NCBI GenBank assembly: GCA_016201105.1
Contig: JACQDN010000061.1
Location: forward strand, 41,536-105,535
Source: Pseudomonadota bacterium
Lineage (GTDB): Bacteria; Pseudomonadota; Alphaproteobacteria; Micropepsales; Micropepsaceae
DNA: 64,000 nt
Direction: 5' to 3'
Position numbers and translations under genes: made by a program. The notes below the pieces were generated by a model. It had not been told where the DNA came from and searched no databases. It saw nothing but the letters and a program-made list of their open reading frames with translations. The stretch's first letter is position 1; every line of letters starts with the position of its first letter. This document shows, one piece after another, positions 9,120 through 18,307 of this stretch.

Positions 9120-11141
9120 TCAGAAAGAGGGCACCTCTGGATAGGTTTCCAGCACCGGACCCAGCACCGTCTTTAATTCCTCCAGCCAGGGCTCGTAGTG
9201 CCGCCACTGGTCCATCGACTCGGTAAAGATGGGCTGACGCACCTGTTCGGAGCTCGCCGTGCGCACGGCACGCTCATTTTCATAAAATCGCAGGCACTGC
9301 TCTTCGAATGGGACCCCGCAATAGGCGAGTAGTTTGTGCACTTCGCCCTCGGGGTCGGCGATCATGTTCTCATAGAATACGCGATGGACCTTTCCCGGCA
9401 GAACGGTATCGAAATGCGCCATCAGCTCCACATAATCGGCATAGTATCGGCCGAGATCGGCGAGTTTGTAGGTAAACCCCTGCCCGCGAGCGAAATGCTG
9501 CTTGTAGTTGGAGAAACAGCAGCCGAGCGGGTGGCGGCGCGCATCGACGATCTTGGCGTTCGGCAAAATGAGATGGATCAATCCCACATGCATCCAGTTG
9601 TTCGGCATCTTGTCGATGAAGAAGGGCTTGCCGAGCTTTCGCTGGACCCGCGTTTGCGCCAGATATTCTTCGCCCAAGACCCTCAGTTGTTCGCCCGGTA
9701 GTCCCTCGAGCACGTCGGGATAGGCGGAGACGTCCGCCTTGCGTTTTCTGCCGCTCATGCGCCTGGTGATGGCAATGATATCCGGCAGCTCCATTGTGCC
9801 CTCAACGGCGGAATGACTCGACAGGATTTGCTCAAGCAGAGTTGAGCCCGAGCGCGTAAGACCGACGATGAAGATCGGGTCTGGCGCCTTGCAGCCGCTG
9901 CCTTGGCGGGAAATGAAGAACTCCCGCGTGAAGAGCGCCATTGCGCGGCTCACTTGCTTGGTGATGTCTCGTGCATCGTAGTGGGCGCTGGCTCGGCGCA
10001 GTTCATTGCCTTTCTCGTAGTGCGCGAAGGATTCGGCATAGTGGCCGCCGTCTTCCAATGACTTGCCCAGCGAAAAATGAAGATGCAAGCGATCGTTCTC
10101 GCTCAGTCCGGTCTTGACCAACTGGGCCCGCATCGAGTCGATTTCGGCCGGCGTGAATTGAAAGGTCTTGAGATTGGCGAGACTCCAGTAGGCTTCGCCA
10201 AGATGCGGCATGAGCGCGATGCTTTTGCGATAGGCCGCAATCCCGTCGTCGCTACGCCCGACGGTCTTCAAAACGTGACCGTAGCTCATCCAAGCCTTAG
10301 GCTGATTAGGATGGCCTTTCAGAACGCTTTCGTAGCACTCGATTGCTTTGCCGTATTCGCCAATACGTCCAAGCGCTGCCGCTTTGAGGCTACGGTAGTT
10401 GGGATTGCGGGGATCGCGCTCAAGCAGTTTATCGGCTTGCGCGATTGCCTCCTGGGGTTTGTTGTGGCGATAAAGTATTGAAGCGTAATTGTGACGCGCG
10501 GTCGTGAAACCGGGCGCAAGTTCCACGCATCGCGCGAGAAGTTTCTCCGCATCTTCGAGGCGCCCCAGTCTGGCGCCGACTTCGGCCAGCATGCGGATCG
10601 CGGCGACGTCGGTCGGCTGTCCCTTCAAATAGTCCCGCAGCATCCGTTCGGCGATGGCAAGTTTGCCTTCGCAAAGGGCATTGGCGGCTTCCAGCAAGCG
10701 GGGATCGTCGGCGGAGGCCTGGATGTGGCGCGCATAGGCTTGGTCTGCCGCTTCAGCGTCACCCAGCAGCGTGTATTCGTCGGCCAGTGCGAGCCACGCG
10801 CCCGGCAAGCGCGGACTGAGCCGCACGGCCTTGGACAGAGCTTTGACCGCGTCGCCGCTTTCGCCCAATTGCGATTGGGCGAGGCCAAGTTCGAAAAGCA
10901 CCGGGGAAGATTTCGCCTGCGCTGCCGCGAGCGGCACGAGGATATCGCGCGCCTCATTCGCCTTGCCTTGTGCGCGCAATGCTGTCGCCAGCAGCAGTTG
11001 CGCTTCGGGATGATGGGGCACGACTTTCAGAATCTCGCGCGCCTGCTCTTCGGCCATGGACGGCTCGGCGGCCAGCAGCCGCGCGGTATGCGCCAGCGCC
11101 GTCGCGAGCGAGCCAGTCGGTTCTGAAGGTTGGCTAGACAC
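9120..11141 (-). CDS. tetratricopeptide repeat sulfotransferase
   Basis: About 673 residues. The N-terminal two-thirds is an array of TPR helices (AEELLARCVELAPGF-type repeats). The C-terminal third is a sulfotransferase domain: the PAPS 5'-phosphosulfate loop is in GLTRSGSTLLEQILSSHS, followed by a 3'-phosphate-binding region near KMPNNWMHVGL and DARRHPLG. The family transfers sulfate from PAPS to an unknown acceptor. A GTG at 11141 (VSSQPSEP) is preferred as start because the longer frame runs through the reverse side of the YaiI gene and has no TPR character. The gene sits directly upstream of a TonB-dependent receptor on the same strand, a pairing I have seen repeatedly in sphingomonad-like genomes. 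Confidence 0.85.
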   Translation of the reverse strand: MSSQPSEPTGSLATALAHTARLLAAEPSMAEEQAREILKVVPHHPEAQLLLATALRAQGKANEARDILVPLAAAQAKSSPVLFELGLAQSQLGESGDAVKALSKAVRLSPRLPGAWLALADEYTLLGDAEAADQAYARHIQASADDPRLLEAANALCEGKLAIAERMLRDYLKGQPTDVAAIRMLAEVGARLGRLEDAEKLLARCVELAPGFTTARHNYASILYRHNKPQEAIAQADKLLERDPRNPNYRSLKAAALGRIGEYGKAIECYESVLKGHPNQPKAWMSYGHVLKTVGRSDDGIAAYRKSIALMPHLGEAYWSLANLKTFQFTPAEIDSMRAQLVKTGLSENDRLHLHFSLGKSLEDGGHYAESFAHYEKGNELRRASAHYDARDITKQVSRAMALFTREFFISRQGSGCKAPDPIFIVGLTRSGSTLLEQILSSHSAVEGTMELPDIIAITRRMSGRKRKADVSAYPDVLEGLPGEQLRVLGEEYLAQTRVQRKLGKPFFIDKMPNNWMHVGLIHLILPNAKIVDARRHPLGCCFSNYKQHFARGQGFTYKLADLGRYYADYVELMAHFDTVLPGKVHRVFYENMIADPEGEVHKLLAYCGVPFEEQCLRFYENERAVRTASSEQVRQPIFTESMDQWRHYEPWLEELKTVLGPVLETYPEVPSF

Positions 11142-11191
11142 CCTGAAACTCTCGGTTGGAGCGCGATCAAATCGCCGGTCGGCCGCCAGTG

Positions 11192-11680
11192 TCAACTCGG
11201 TGCGCTTAAGCCTCGATTTTGGATTTTGGCGGCCGCGCGTTTCAGGGCCTGGATTTCGTTTTCCAGCGCGCCGAGGAATCGTGAGCGATCCTCTTTGGTG
11301 AAACCGGTATTGTAGGTCTGGTTGCCCGTCGCTTCGCGCAGATGCCGGTGAAGATCGCGCACGCCGAGCGCCATGCCGATACCGGCTTCGGTAAACGGCT
11401 TGCCGCCCGGTCTCAAAACGCGCGCGCCTTGCTTCAGGCAACGCGAGGCGAGCGGGATGTCGGCGGTGACGGCGATGTCGCCTTCTCCAATATGTTCGAC
11501 AATCCAGTCATCCGCCGCGTCGGCGCCATCCGCCACCGTCACATGGCGCATCAGCGGATTGGCGCTGGGGCGCAATCCACCATTGCTGACAATCGTGACC
11601 GTGAGATTGTGCCGTGTGGCGACGCGCTCGACCTCGGCTTTCACCGGGCACGCGTCGCCATCGACAAAGATTTCCAGCAC
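11192..11680 (-). CDS. YaiI/YqxD family protein (DUF188)
   Basis: A 162-residue cytoplasmic protein of the UPF0178/DUF188 family, related in fold to PIN-like nuclease domains. It has the typical start LEIFVDGDACPVK, the GAD..DWIV block and a central DIPLA motif (TADIPLASRCL). Its function is unproven. It starts at GTG, seven bases after the DEAD-box helicase stop, so the two are probably co-transcribed. Confidence 0.88.
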   Translation of the reverse strand: MLEIFVDGDACPVKAEVERVATRHNLTVTIVSNGGLRPSANPLMRHVTVADGADAADDWIVEHIGEGDIAVTADIPLASRCLKQGARVLRPGGKPFTEAGIGMALGVRDLHRHLREATGNQTYNTGFTKEDRSRFLGALENEIQALKRAAAKIQNRGLSAPS

Positions 11681-11686
11681 GCTCGC

Positions 11687-12940
11687 TTAAGCCGCTTGCC
11701 TGCTGCGGTTGTTCTTGTTGCGGCCGCGGTGAAACGGGCGCTTGCGCTTGTAGACCGACGGATCGGGCTGGCGCGCTTCCTTCTTGGCTTGCGGCGTATG
11801 CATTGAAGCGGGGCGTTCGCCGACGACTGTCAGTTGGCGCTTGGTCAATTTCTCGATGTCGCGCAGGAAACCGCGCTCCGAGGCATCGCAGAACGACAGC
11901 GCGATGCCTTCCGCGCCGGCACGCGCGGTGCGGCCGATGCGGTGGACGTAGCTTTCCGGCTCGTTCGGCAATTCGAAATTGATGACGTGCGAGACGCCGT
12001 CGACGTCGATGCCGCGCGCGGCGATGTCGGTCGCCACCAGCACGCGCGCCTCGCCGGAACGGAAGCGTTCGAGCGCCCGCTGGCGCGCATTCTGCGATTT
12101 GTTGCCGTGGATCGCATCGGCGCTGATGCCCGAACGGTCCAGATGATCGCTGACGCGATTGGCGTGATTCTTGGTGCGGGTGAACACCATGACGCGGCTC
12201 AGCGCCGGATCTTTCAGCAGATCGACCAGCAGAGCGCGCTTCTGCGCCGTCTCCACGTGGAAAACGCGCTGCTCGACACGGTCCACCGTGATCTGTTCCG
12301 GGGTCACTTCCACGCGCACCGGCTGATGCAGCATTTCTGCGGCCAGATGCGCGACATCGTTCGGCATCGTCGCGGAGAACAGCAACGATTGGCGCTTCTT
12401 GGGCAGCATCGCCACGATTCTGCGCACGTCGCGGATGAAGCCCATGTCGAGCATGCGGTCGGCTTCGTCGAGCACGAAGTAGCGAACTTCATCCAGGCGC
12501 ACATGGCGCTGGTTGATGAGGTCGAGCAAGCGGCCGGGCGTGGCGACAAGAATGTCGACGCCGCGGGACATCGCCTTGATCTGCTGCGGCTGACCGACGC
12601 CGCCCAGGATGACGGTCTGGCGCAGGCCGGAATGACGGCCATAGGTCGCAAAGCTCTCGGCAATCTGCACCGCAAGCTCGCGCGTGGGCGCCAGAACCAG
12701 CGCATGGCACGCCTTGGGGCTCACCGGCTGTTGCGGTTTTCCAAGCTTTTGCAAAATCGGAAGCGCGAACGCTGCCGTCTTGCCTGTTCCGGTCTGGGCA
12801 ATGCCGAGCAGATCGCGCCCCTGCAAGAGGAGTGGAATGGCCTGCGCCTGGATGGGCGTCGGATGGGTGTAGTTTTCGGCCGCAAGCGCGCGGCAAAGCG
12901 GCTCGGAGACCCCGAGCTGGGCAAATGAAAGTTCACTCAC
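11687..12940 (-). CDS. DEAD-box ATP-dependent RNA helicase (RhlE-like)
   Basis: RNA unwinding enzyme of 417 residues. The helicase motifs appear in order: Q motif near residues 6-32, Walker A AQTGTGKT at 48-55, PTREL, TPGR, DEAD at 158-161, SAT at 189-191, then ARGID and HRIGRTAR in the second RecA domain. A short basic tail ([14 protein letters not shown]) follows, as in RhlE-type proteins that help ribosome assembly or mRNA decay in the cold. The start is GTG at 12940 because AAGGAA lies eight bases upstream; the frame continues 28 codons further without family similarity. A 265-base divergent leader separates it from the next gene and carries a tight TGCGCC-GGAC-GGCGCA hairpin at 12957-12972. 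Confidence 0.92.
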   Translation of the reverse strand: MSELSFAQLGVSEPLCRALAAENYTHPTPIQAQAIPLLLQGRDLLGIAQTGTGKTAAFALPILQKLGKPQQPVSPKACHALVLAPTRELAVQIAESFATYGRHSGLRQTVILGGVGQPQQIKAMSRGVDILVATPGRLLDLINQRHVRLDEVRYFVLDEADRMLDMGFIRDVRRIVAMLPKKRQSLLFSATMPNDVAHLAAEMLHQPVRVEVTPEQITVDRVEQRVFHVETAQKRALLVDLLKDPALSRVMVFTRTKNHANRVSDHLDRSGISADAIHGNKSQNARQRALERFRSGEARVLVATDIAARGIDVDGVSHVINFELPNEPESYVHRIGRTARAGAEGIALSFCDASERGFLRDIEKLTKRQLTVVGERPASMHTPQAKKEARQPDPSVYKRKRPFHRGRNKNNRSRQAA

Positions 12941-13205
12941 TGAAAAAGATTCCTTATGCGCCGGACGGCGCATGTCACCAGACATGCAAACGCCATGGAG
13001 CGGTTGACCGCCTTCCACGCGCACCTGGAGACAACGGAGGTTATTACGAGAACATCACCGAGATGACTGCTGCCGAAGCGAGCTTGTCGCGCGATCCCGG
13101 GAAATCTATGAGCCGCTATTGAGGCATTGCGGGACAAAAGTCAACCCTACAAGGCGGATCTAGCTCATCTGGTAGACTAGGCGGGGCTTGAGCGAGGGAT
13201 GCATC

Positions 13206-14039
13206 GTGAAACATCTGAAGACCTTAACATCCGTCCAACCGAGGCAACTATCCATGCTGACAAGCTTCAGCATGGTTTTGGCCGTACTTTTCGTTGCCAA
13301 CCCAGCGCGCGCAGTGTTCGTAGTTCCTGCGCATTCGCTTGGGTGTTATGGCGACGACGGCCATCTCTATAATTCGCAGAGTCCCGACGTGCCGCTACCC
13401 ATCGCGCGCAGTTTCGAGGGCCGCGGAAGCGTGCTCACCTTTCGCACTTGCGTCGACCCGGATGAGAATACGCATTATTTCGTCCGCGAGCCTCGCCCCG
13501 TCCGCAACGGAATTTGCCGAATATTCGAGCATGAGCTGTTTCCGGGAACAGGGCGAGATATCGAGGCTGTCGAGACGCAGTACCCTGGCGGCCTTGATTC
13601 GTCCTTAAAGTTACGAGGGTGGAAAGATTGGCCGCCACAAGCATGGGTCGAACGCCACTATACCCCCCAATCCCGGATACTCGCTCAAGAGGGTGAAAAC
13701 GAGTGCCCTCCGGGTGACGACAAACGCTACATATCGGTGGGCGCGCTAACCGACGGAATGTTGAAAGCTTTCTACCAACTTTGGCATCGCGCGACGGACT
13801 CACCGGAATCCTTCGACAAGGTGTTCCCCAGTTCGATCCCTTATGACGAGGCTCGTCAGCAATTGCGGAACGAGCTATTCACCCAAGGGCACGAGCGGCC
13901 AACTGTTGGGATACTAGATTGTCACGAGGACAACCCGGCTTATTGCACCGCTTATCTCAGCAACGTGCTTGAGATGGAGTTCGATTTTACCGATCAGGGA
14001 CTCACGATAACCAATTTGAGGCGCTCAATCGTCATTTGA
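13206..14039 (+). CDS. unrecognised secreted protein
   Basis: I do not recognise this 277-residue protein. It has a signal peptide (SMVLAVLFVANPARA, cleavage before VFVVPA). The mature part has several cysteines (LGCYGDDG, FRTCVD, NGICRIF, NECPPGD, LDCHEDNPAYC), suggesting disulfides in the periplasm. GTG at 13206 is preferred, preceded by GAGGGAT; a TTG at 13188 is an alternative. Base composition looks lower in GC than the neighbours, a possible sign of recent transfer. It stands alone between the divergent helicase gene and the convergent sciP gene. Confidence 0.7.
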   Translation: MKHLKTLTSVQPRQLSMLTSFSMVLAVLFVANPARAVFVVPAHSLGCYGDDGHLYNSQSPDVPLPIARSFEGRGSVLTFRTCVDPDENTHYFVREPRPVRNGICRIFEHELFPGTGRDIEAVETQYPGGLDSSLKLRGWKDWPPQAWVERHYTPQSRILAQEGENECPPGDDKRYISVGALTDGMLKAFYQLWHRATDSPESFDKVFPSSIPYDEARQQLRNELFTQGHERPTVGILDCHEDNPAYCTAYLSNVLEMEFDFTDQGLTITNLRRSIVI

Positions 14040-14073
14040 GGCCCGACTCAGCCTAGCGTCGACGTTGTCAGCT

Positions 14074-14349
14074 TTAATGCCGCGTCTGGCGGTATAGCTG
14101 CGCCCGAGTTGCCCGCAGGCCCGAAAGGCCGAAGCGCTCGATAGCCCTTTGCCACGACAAAAATTCCTCGACCGTCAGCGCGTAGCGCCCGCAAGCTTCG
14201 TCCAGACTCAAGATACCGTTGTGCACCGCGCTGACGACTTGGGCTTTGCGGCTCGGCACCCAGCGCGTCACGCCGGCCGGAGGAAGATCGGCCGATCTTG
14301 CGGGTTGCTTCAGTTCGTAAAGTTGCGCGGACGATTTTTGGATGGCCAT
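14074..14349 (-). CDS. sciP: SciP-type CtrA inhibitor (DUF1153)
   Basis: Small 91-residue helix-turn-helix protein. The block VTRWVPSRKAQVVSAVHNGILS followed by LDEACGRYALTVEEFLSWQRA and GLSGLRATR matches the DUF1153 family, whose Caulobacter member SciP binds DNA and blocks CtrA-dependent transcription in G1/swarmer cells. The N-terminal ~20 residues (MAIQKSSAQLYELK) differ from the Caulobacter form. The ATG at 14349 is preferred over a longer frame (MERFAKLR...) because GGGAG sits nine bases upstream. That Shine-Dalgarno lies inside a 7-bp hairpin (separate entry), which may make translation conditional. Confidence 0.87.
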   Translation of the reverse strand: MAIQKSSAQLYELKQPARSADLPPAGVTRWVPSRKAQVVSAVHNGILSLDEACGRYALTVEEFLSWQRAIERFGLSGLRATRAQLYRQTRH

Positions 14350-14355
14350 GGCGTA

Positions 14356-14375
14356 CTCCCAGCGGTGTCTGGGAG
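14356..14375 (-). promoter_or_regulatory. hairpin sequestering the sciP Shine-Dalgarno
   Basis: Read toward sciP, CTCCCAG-ACACCG-CTGGGAG is a perfect 7-bp stem with a six-base loop. Its 3' arm contains the GGGAG ribosome-binding site, and only six bases separate it from the ATG. Folding would hide the site. No T-tract follows, so it is not a terminator. Regulation is inferred. Confidence 0.55.
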
Positions 14376-14387
14376 CCTTAATTCGCA

Positions 14388-14399
14388 GCTTCGCGAAGC
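14388..14399. promoter_or_regulatory. 12-bp perfect palindrome upstream of sciP
   Basis: GCTTCGCGAAGC lies 39-50 bases before the sciP start codon. It may be an operator or a chance GC-rich palindrome; no full CtrA motif (TTAA-N7-TTAA) is visible, only two scattered TTAA half-sites in similar contexts (GCCTTAAT at about 14375 and 14428). Confidence 0.25.
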
Positions 14400-14476
14400 G
14401 TTCCAACCGGCGCGCGGCTCGATATGAAAGCCTTAATACGCGCTCACCAATCCAACGAACCTATGATTCAAATTTT

Positions 14477-15724
14477 CTATTCGCTGGCGAGCGTGCCGCC
14501 GATTTGTGCCTTTTTGACCGAAGCCTGCACGAGAGGAATCGCGAAATCGGCAAGCGGCTTCATCCAAACCTTGCGGTTCAGCGCCGCCTCGATGAACGGT
14601 TTCAATTCGGCACGCTTCTTGGCCTCGCGCCCCGCCGCCGCGCCTTTGAACTCCGGCATGACGGTTTGCGCGAAAAGTTCCAGCGAGGCGCAGATATCGT
14701 CGTGCTTGTTGCGGCCCGCCTGCTGCAGGAAAATTACCTGATCGACGCCAGCCTCTTCCAGCGCATGCAGGTGCGCGCGCATGTCGTCCGGCGTGCCGAT
14801 GCCGGCACTGCGCACGCCCTCGCCGGCAGCAGCTGCAACAAGTTCCTCCGTGCGGTTGCCGCGCTTGGCGAGATATTCGCCCCACAAATTCGTGCGCCCG
14901 GGCACCGTGTCAGGCGCCACCAGCGCGTTGAGCGCGTAGCCGAAGAATTCAAAGCCTTCGTGGCCGCGCCGGATCGCTTCGCCGCGGTCTTTGTGAATGG
15001 AAAACGACGACACCATAGCGATGTTGGCGTTCACCGTGTGGCCCAGCGGCACACAGGCCTCCGATTTGATGATGCCGTAATAGATTTCGGACCAGGTGCG
15101 CGCCTCTTGCGGATCGACGAATGAGAAAGCGAGCGCGCCCAAACCCAAAGACGCGGCGAGCTTGATGGTGTCGCGATTGGTGCAGGCGATCCACATGGGA
15201 GGATGCGGTTTCTGCACCGGCTTGGGCAGCACGTTGCGGCACGGCATGGAGAAATACTTGCCTTCGAAACCGGGATAGGGATCGAGCGCCATCATGTTGG
15301 CGATCTGCTCGCCGGCCTCCAGCGACATGGCGCGTTTTTCTTTCGCCGGAATCTTGAAGCCGCCGAGTTCGAGGCGCGTGGCGCCTTCGCCGATGCCGAA
15401 TTCGACCCGGCCATCGGAGAGAATGTCGAGTGTGGCCAAGCACTCCGCCGTGCGCGCGGGGTGATTGTAGTTCGGAATGACCTGGCGGATGCCGTGGCCT
15501 AGCCGGATGCTCTTTGTGCGTCCCGCGGCCGCGGCCAGAAACACTTCCGGCGCCGAGGAATGGGAATATTCGTCGAGAAAATGATGTTCGACTTCCCACG
15601 CATAATCGTAGCCGAGCCGGTCGGCCAGAACGACCTGTTCCAATGCCTGATGAAAAAGCCGGTGTTCATCGCCGGGCCGCCAAGGTTTCGGCAACTGCAT
15701 TTCATAGAAGACACCAAAGCGCAT
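14477..15724 (-). CDS. LLM-class flavin-dependent oxidoreductase
   Basis: Bacterial luciferase-like monooxygenase of 415 residues with a TIM-barrel fold. It uses FMNH2 or F420-type cofactors to oxygenate an organic substrate. The start [15 protein letters not shown] and the block [19 protein letters not shown] with [16 protein letters not shown] are typical of this class. It is divergent from the 2OG-oxygenase gene across a 68-base gap and convergent in function with other oxidative enzymes nearby, but the substrate is unknown. Confidence 0.88.
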   Translation of the reverse strand: MRFGVFYEMQLPKPWRPGDEHRLFHQALEQVVLADRLGYDYAWEVEHHFLDEYSHSSAPEVFLAAAAGRTKSIRLGHGIRQVIPNYNHPARTAECLATLDILSDGRVEFGIGEGATRLELGGFKIPAKEKRAMSLEAGEQIANMMALDPYPGFEGKYFSMPCRNVLPKPVQKPHPPMWIACTNRDTIKLAASLGLGALAFSFVDPQEARTWSEIYYGIIKSEACVPLGHTVNANIAMVSSFSIHKDRGEAIRRGHEGFEFFGYALNALVAPDTVPGRTNLWGEYLAKRGNRTEELVAAAAGEGVRSAGIGTPDDMRAHLHALEEAGVDQVIFLQQAGRNKHDDICASLELFAQTVMPEFKGAAAGREAKKRAELKPFIEAALNRKVWMKPLADFAIPLVQASVKKAQIGGTLASE

Positions 15725-15792
15725 CGCCCCACCCGTTCCAGTTCTTCGTTGCCGTCATTGCACCAGAGGCGGCTTGCGCGTTCAATGGGCGG

Positions 15793-16788
15793 ATGGACCA
15801 ATCGCTGCCGGTGATCGACATGGCGCCGCTCTTCGACGAGCGCGATACGGCGGCGCGTGCGGACGTGGCGCGCGCGATTGAGCAGGCGTGCCGAGATACC
15901 GGGTTTTTCTATGTGGCGGGTCATGGCATCGCGCCAGTCCTCTTGGCCAGGCTCGACACGCTCAGCCGCCGTTTCTTCGCACTGCCGCACGCGGAAAAGA
16001 TGAAGATCGCCATGGCGCATGGCGGGCGGGCGTGGCGCGGTTATTTTCCCGTCGGCGGTGAACTGACCTCGGGCAAACCGGACCTGAAGGAAGGCATTTA
16101 TTTCGGCAGCGAATTGCCCGCGAACGATCGTCGCGTGCGTGCAGGACTTCCTTTGCACGGCGCGAATCTGTTTCCGCTACAAGTGCCGGAATTGCGAAGC
16201 GTGGTTCTCGACTACCTCGAGGCCAATACGCGCGCCGCACACGCGCTGATGGAAGGTATCGCCCTCAGCCTTGGCCTTGAAGCCGGTTATTTTCGCGAAC
16301 GCTACACGTCCGATCCCACGATTCTCTTCCGCATCTTCCATTACCCGAGCAGCGCGCCGTCGTCCGAGCAATGGGGCGTCGGCGAGCACACCGACTACGG
16401 TCTGCTCACGCTGCTGGCGCAAGACGACGCCGGCGGGTTGCAGGTGAAATCGACGCGCGGCTGGATCGCGGCGCCACCGATTCCCGGCACGCTGATCTGC
16501 AATCTCGGCGACATGCTGGACCGGCTGACCGGCGGCTGGTTTCGCTCTACGCCGCATCGCGCCAAGAACGTCAGCGGGCGCGGACGCCTGTCGTTTCCGT
16601 TCTTTTTCGACCCGGGATTCGACGCGGAGATCGTGCCGCTGCCCGAACACGCAGCCCATCTCGATGACGACCGCGAGAGCCGCTGGGACAAGGAAAGCGT
16701 GCACGACTTCAGTGGGACCTATGGCGACTACCTGCTCGGGAAAGTTTCGAAAGTGTTTCCCGAACTGAAGCGCGAAGTGATTACATAA
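15793..16788 (+). CDS. 2-oxoglutarate/Fe(II)-dependent dioxygenase, isopenicillin N synthase-like
   Basis: A 331-residue non-haem iron oxygenase. The N-terminal DIOX_N region starts [10 protein letters not shown] with [11 protein letters not shown]. The iron triad is H199 and D201 (GEHTDYG) and H255 (STPHRAKN), with the 2-oxoglutarate clamp R265-x-S267 (GRLSFPFF). The ATG at 15793 begins exactly at the family N-terminus; the frame upstream is open only as a shadow of the LLM gene. Its C-terminal pattern [16 protein letters not shown] recurs as a decayed fragment at 17.64 kb. The reaction cannot be assigned; family members hydroxylate amino acids, gibberellin-like compounds or nucleobases. Confidence 0.9.
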   Translation: MDQSLPVIDMAPLFDERDTAARADVARAIEQACRDTGFFYVAGHGIAPVLLARLDTLSRRFFALPHAEKMKIAMAHGGRAWRGYFPVGGELTSGKPDLKEGIYFGSELPANDRRVRAGLPLHGANLFPLQVPELRSVVLDYLEANTRAAHALMEGIALSLGLEAGYFRERYTSDPTILFRIFHYPSSAPSSEQWGVGEHTDYGLLTLLAQDDAGGLQVKSTRGWIAAPPIPGTLICNLGDMLDRLTGGWFRSTPHRAKNVSGRGRLSFPFFFDPGFDAEIVPLPEHAAHLDDDRESRWDKESVHDFSGTYGDYLLGKVSKVFPELKREVIT

Positions 16789-16798
16789 CGCACAAAAT

Positions 16799-16944
16799 CA
16801 CCTCCCCCTCGTGGGGAGGTCGAAAAATCCAGAGCGCAGCGAAGGATTTTTCGGGTGAGGGGAGGCCTCACCATTAAGTTCTATTCTTACCCCTCACCCG
16901 AAATTTGCGTTCCGCAAATTTCGACCTCCCCACGAGGGGGAGGT
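16799..16944. repeat. intergenic palindromic element, subtype I, copy A
   Basis: The outer arms 16800-16823 and 16921-16944 are a perfect 24-bp inverted repeat. Each arm itself folds (CCTCCCC-CTCGT-GGGGAGG). Inside are a GAAAAATCC/GGATTTTTC hairpin, GGGTGAGGGG pairing with CCCCTCACCC, and a GAAATTTGC/GCAAATTTC hairpin. It lies between the co-directional 2OG oxygenase and barrel-protein genes. Related copies: 23.57 and 36.60 kb. Confidence 0.85.
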
Positions 16945-17000
16945 AATAACTGCATGCAAAATCGCTTCGCGTCCCGCCCAACCGAATTGAGGAGCCCGTG

Positions 17001-17633
17001 ATGTCAGAGTTTCCGAAAGACATCTACACCGAACCTTCGAATGTCGATGTCGACACGCTGGCAAACCTGGGTCCGTTGCGCGGTCTCGCCGGGATCTGGG
17101 AAGGAACAAAGGGGCTCGACATCAACCCAAAGGCGCAAGGCCCCGAGCAGCAGATCTATGTGGAGCACATGGAACTGCAGCCCATCGATCCGCAAACCAA
17201 CGGTCCGCAACTCTTCTACGGATTGCGCTATGCAACGCGTGTCGTGAAGCCGGGCCAGGTCGAGACCTATCATGACCAGGTGGGCTATTGGCTTTGGGAG
17301 CCGGCCACCGGCACGGTCATTCATTCCCTCGCCATCCCGCGCGCACAAGTGGCGCTTGCCGTCGGCCAGGCAACGGCGGACGCCACGAGTTTCGAAGTGG
17401 CCGCGACGCGCGGCGCGACCGCCTATGGAATTTGCTCGACGCCGTTCCTGGAACACGCCTTCCGCACCGATTCCTTCCGCATAAAGGTGACGGTCAATCC
17501 GGACGGAACGTGGTCTTACTTCGAAGACACGGTGCTAATCATTCCGGGGCGCGAGGAACCGTTCCACCACACCGACCGCAATACGTTGACGCGCATTGCC
17601 GCGCCGACGCCAAATCCGCTGGCAAGAATCTGA
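17001..17633 (+). CDS. FABP-like/nitrobindin-type beta-barrel protein
   Basis: A 210-residue cytoplasmic protein of the THAP4/nitrobindin-like (DUF1794) heme-binding beta-barrel group. Evidence is the opening LANLGPLRGLAGIWEGTKG, the paired strands QLFYGLRYATRV and DQVGYWLWEPATG, and HSLAIPRAQ. Whether it binds heme or a fatty ligand is unknown. The ATG at 17001 follows GAGGAG; the adjacent GTG at 16998 is less likely. It sits behind palindromic copy A and directly before a relic of an oxygenase gene. Confidence 0.8.
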   Translation: MSEFPKDIYTEPSNVDVDTLANLGPLRGLAGIWEGTKGLDINPKAQGPEQQIYVEHMELQPIDPQTNGPQLFYGLRYATRVVKPGQVETYHDQVGYWLWEPATGTVIHSLAIPRAQVALAVGQATADATSFEVAATRGATAYGICSTPFLEHAFRTDSFRIKVTVNPDGTWSYFEDTVLIIPGREEPFHHTDRNTLTRIAAPTPNPLARI

Positions 17634-17634
17634 G

Positions 17635-17710
17635 AAAGAATTTCGCGATTATCTGCTGACCAAGACCTCGAAAAGCGTTTCCTCAACTGAAGCGGGGCAG
17701 TTTCGTAATT
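17635..17710 (+). pseudogene. 3' relic of a second 2OG-Fe(II) oxygenase gene
   Basis: Directly after the barrel-protein stop, the frame reads EFRDYLLTKTSK. After removal of one extra A at about 17674 it continues AFPQLKRGSFVI. This aligns with the C-terminus of the intact oxygenase ([17 protein letters not shown] at about 16722-16772), differing mostly by conservative changes. Only about 25 codons remain, with a frameshift and no start. It looks like the tail of a paralogue whose body was lost. Confidence 0.6.
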
Positions 17711-17725
17711 CTGGATCAGCCGCGA

Positions 17726-18304
17726 TCAATTGAGCAACATTCTCAGCAACCTCTTCCAAAATGGCACTTCTCTTGTTGGACCAAGGACCTTGGTCGATAT
17801 ATCCCATCCACGCGAGGCCTCAGCGTCACATAGAAACTGCATCACCCTTTCGGTAAGGTCTTCGTTTGAGAAAAGCGCATACGTATACGAGTCATGGTAA
17901 GGCCACGGTCCGCCAACACGATTCCAATTTTCGGTTTGAATGAGCAGCACTAGCGTTTGATTGTCGCGAACCAGTATTTGAGCGGGAGGGTGTCGATCCG
18001 TGATATCCAATGCGTTCCAAGCAACAAGGAAATCGTCTCGCTGCACGCTCGCGCCATCGTGCCCGACAATTTCGATTTGCAGACTGGGTTGGTAGAGCGT
18101 CGCAAATTCAAGGACCCGAAGCCAAAGAGCTTCGTCGAAATACATATCTACCGAATCGGATCGGCAGGTTTCTTGTATCACCGCGAACCGACGTGTCAGA
18201 CCGGCCAACGTGACCTGCTTCGGGACCCGGCAAGCCGGATCAAACCCAACGACAAATCGAACTTCAGTTCTTATCGCGGACAAGGATTTCGCGATCGCCC
18301 CCAA
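17726..18304 (-). CDS. unrecognised 192-residue protein
   Basis: No family recognised. The protein is soluble and mixed alpha/beta, with no signal peptide or membrane segment, ending in a basic helix (PFWKRLLRMLLN). Segments such as ILVRDNQTLVLLIQTENWNRVGG and DSYTYALFSNEDLTERVMQFL look like a compact domain. The start lies three bases after the P450 stop on the same strand, so co-transcription is possible, though the codon choice appears less GC-biased than in the P450. The ATG could be further in. Confidence 0.6.
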   Translation of the reverse strand: MGAIAKSLSAIRTEVRFVVGFDPACRVPKQVTLAGLTRRFAVIQETCRSDSVDMYFDEALWLRVLEFATLYQPSLQIEIVGHDGASVQRDDFLVAWNALDITDRHPPAQILVRDNQTLVLLIQTENWNRVGGPWPYHDSYTYALFSNEDLTERVMQFLCDAEASRGWDISTKVLGPTREVPFWKRLLRMLLN

Positions 18305-18307
18305 ATA

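Noticed and set aside
12941..13205. Small RNA or leader gene in the divergent gap between the helicase and the secreted protein
   Set aside because: No promoter-terminator pair or conserved coding potential could be made out beyond the short hairpin near the helicase start.
14376..14470. CtrA-binding sites upstream of sciP
   Set aside because: Only isolated TTAA half-sites are present; no TTAA-N7-TTAA spacing.
16799..16944. Palindromic element considered as an insertion sequence
   Set aside because: Too short to encode a transposase; only the inverted-repeat structure is present, so it is listed as a repeat.
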